Made by a program: the position numbers and the translations under genes
Notes under the pieces: model-generated
What the model saw: only the letters and a program-made list of their open reading frames with translations
The model's database searches: none
What the model was told of the DNA's origin: nothing
Assembly (NCBI GenBank): GCA_034440515.1
Contig: JAWXCF010000067.1
Coordinates: 1-6,477 of the forward strand
Direction: 5' to 3'
DNA: 6,477 nt
From: JAWXCF01 sp034440515
Lineage (GTDB): Bacteria > Bacteroidota > Bacteroidia > CAILMK01
Shown: piece by piece, positions 6,274 to 6,477 of the stretch
How positions within the stretch are numbered: position 1 is the first letter of the stretch
Layout: each line of letters begins with the position of its first letter

Positions 6274-6477
6274 TTACATTGTATAAATCCTAAAGACGTA
6301 AGAAGGCATTAATCTGTTCTGAAAAGCTTCCCAAGTCCATTCCTCTTTTGACAATTCTTTGTTTACAGACGGTGTCATAAACGGCCAAGGGTTGCGTAAA
6401 ATGACTTTATCTGGCACACGTTCTACTCCTTTCATTTTGAATGTAACTGCAGTTAAAACGTAGGCGTGCCCTACCCC
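6274..6477 (-). CDS. papain/C39-like cysteine protease, C-terminal end only
   Basis: Only the last 67 residues are in the window; the gene continues beyond 6477. The visible part starts GVGHAYVLTAVTF and, 25 residues after the His, has VILRNPWP. This His-then-Asn/Asp-Pro-Trp arrangement is the second half of the catalytic site in papain-fold proteases (calpain, C39-like and AvrRpt2/C70-like bacterial families). The Cys motif would be upstream and unseen. The tail KELSKEEWAWEAFQNRL fits the acidic/aromatic segment that commonly follows the 'DPWP' loop in bacterial members. It ends with TAA at 6276-6274, 24 bp before the 172-residue membrane protein gene, on the same strand, and is probably the upstream gene of that operon. 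Which protease family, and whether there is a signal peptide, cannot be told from this fragment. It could also be an inactive homologue. Confidence 0.68.
   Translation of the reverse strand, partial: GVGHAYVLTAVTFKMKGVERVPDKVILRNPWPFMTPSVNKELSKEEWTWEAFQNRLMPSYVFRIYTM

Overview
The window is AT-rich DNA that most likely comes from a member of the Bacteroidota. Three things point there. None of the starts visible here has a Shine-Dalgarno-like GGAGG (what precedes them is A/T-rich, e.g. CCCAATAA before hisS). Every visible gene stops with TAA. The histidyl-tRNA synthetase and the DUF421 protein resemble Bacteroidota versions as I remember them. The phylum assignment is inference, and I cannot name a genus.

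Left part (2-1309, + strand): the 3' part of a PM20D1-like M20 metallopeptidase gene whose start lies outside the window. It converges on a minus-strand group with only 8 bp between the two stop codons. Middle part (4854 down to 1318, - strand): a compact cluster, hisS (histidyl-tRNA synthetase), hutH (histidine ammonia-lyase, overlapping hisS by 8 bp) and a SLOG/LOG-like Rossmann-fold protein 26 bp further on. The enzyme that charges tRNA with histidine and the enzyme that destroys histidine are therefore probably made from one transcript. The hisS leader carries a perfect 7-bp inverted repeat and a 21-codon upstream reading frame that overlaps the hisS start.

A 397-bp stretch (4855-5251) follows with no gene I can defend. 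Its right part is richer in G+C than the neighbouring genes and holds short open frames on both strands, one of which (55 codons, minus strand) begins 8 bp after the preceding gene.

Right part (6477 down to 5252, - strand): a second tight cluster. It holds the C-terminal end of a papain/C39-like cysteine protease (His and Asn motifs visible, Cys outside the window), a single-pass membrane protein of 172 residues with a probable extracytoplasmic domain, and a YetF-like DUF421 membrane protein. Gaps of 24 and 23 bp suggest one operon and possibly one envelope-associated system. The pairing of the last two families seems familiar to me from other bacteria. A protease at the head of the group is the most interesting feature of the window. 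I saw no tRNA, rRNA, CRISPR array, insertion sequence or convincing rho-independent terminator.
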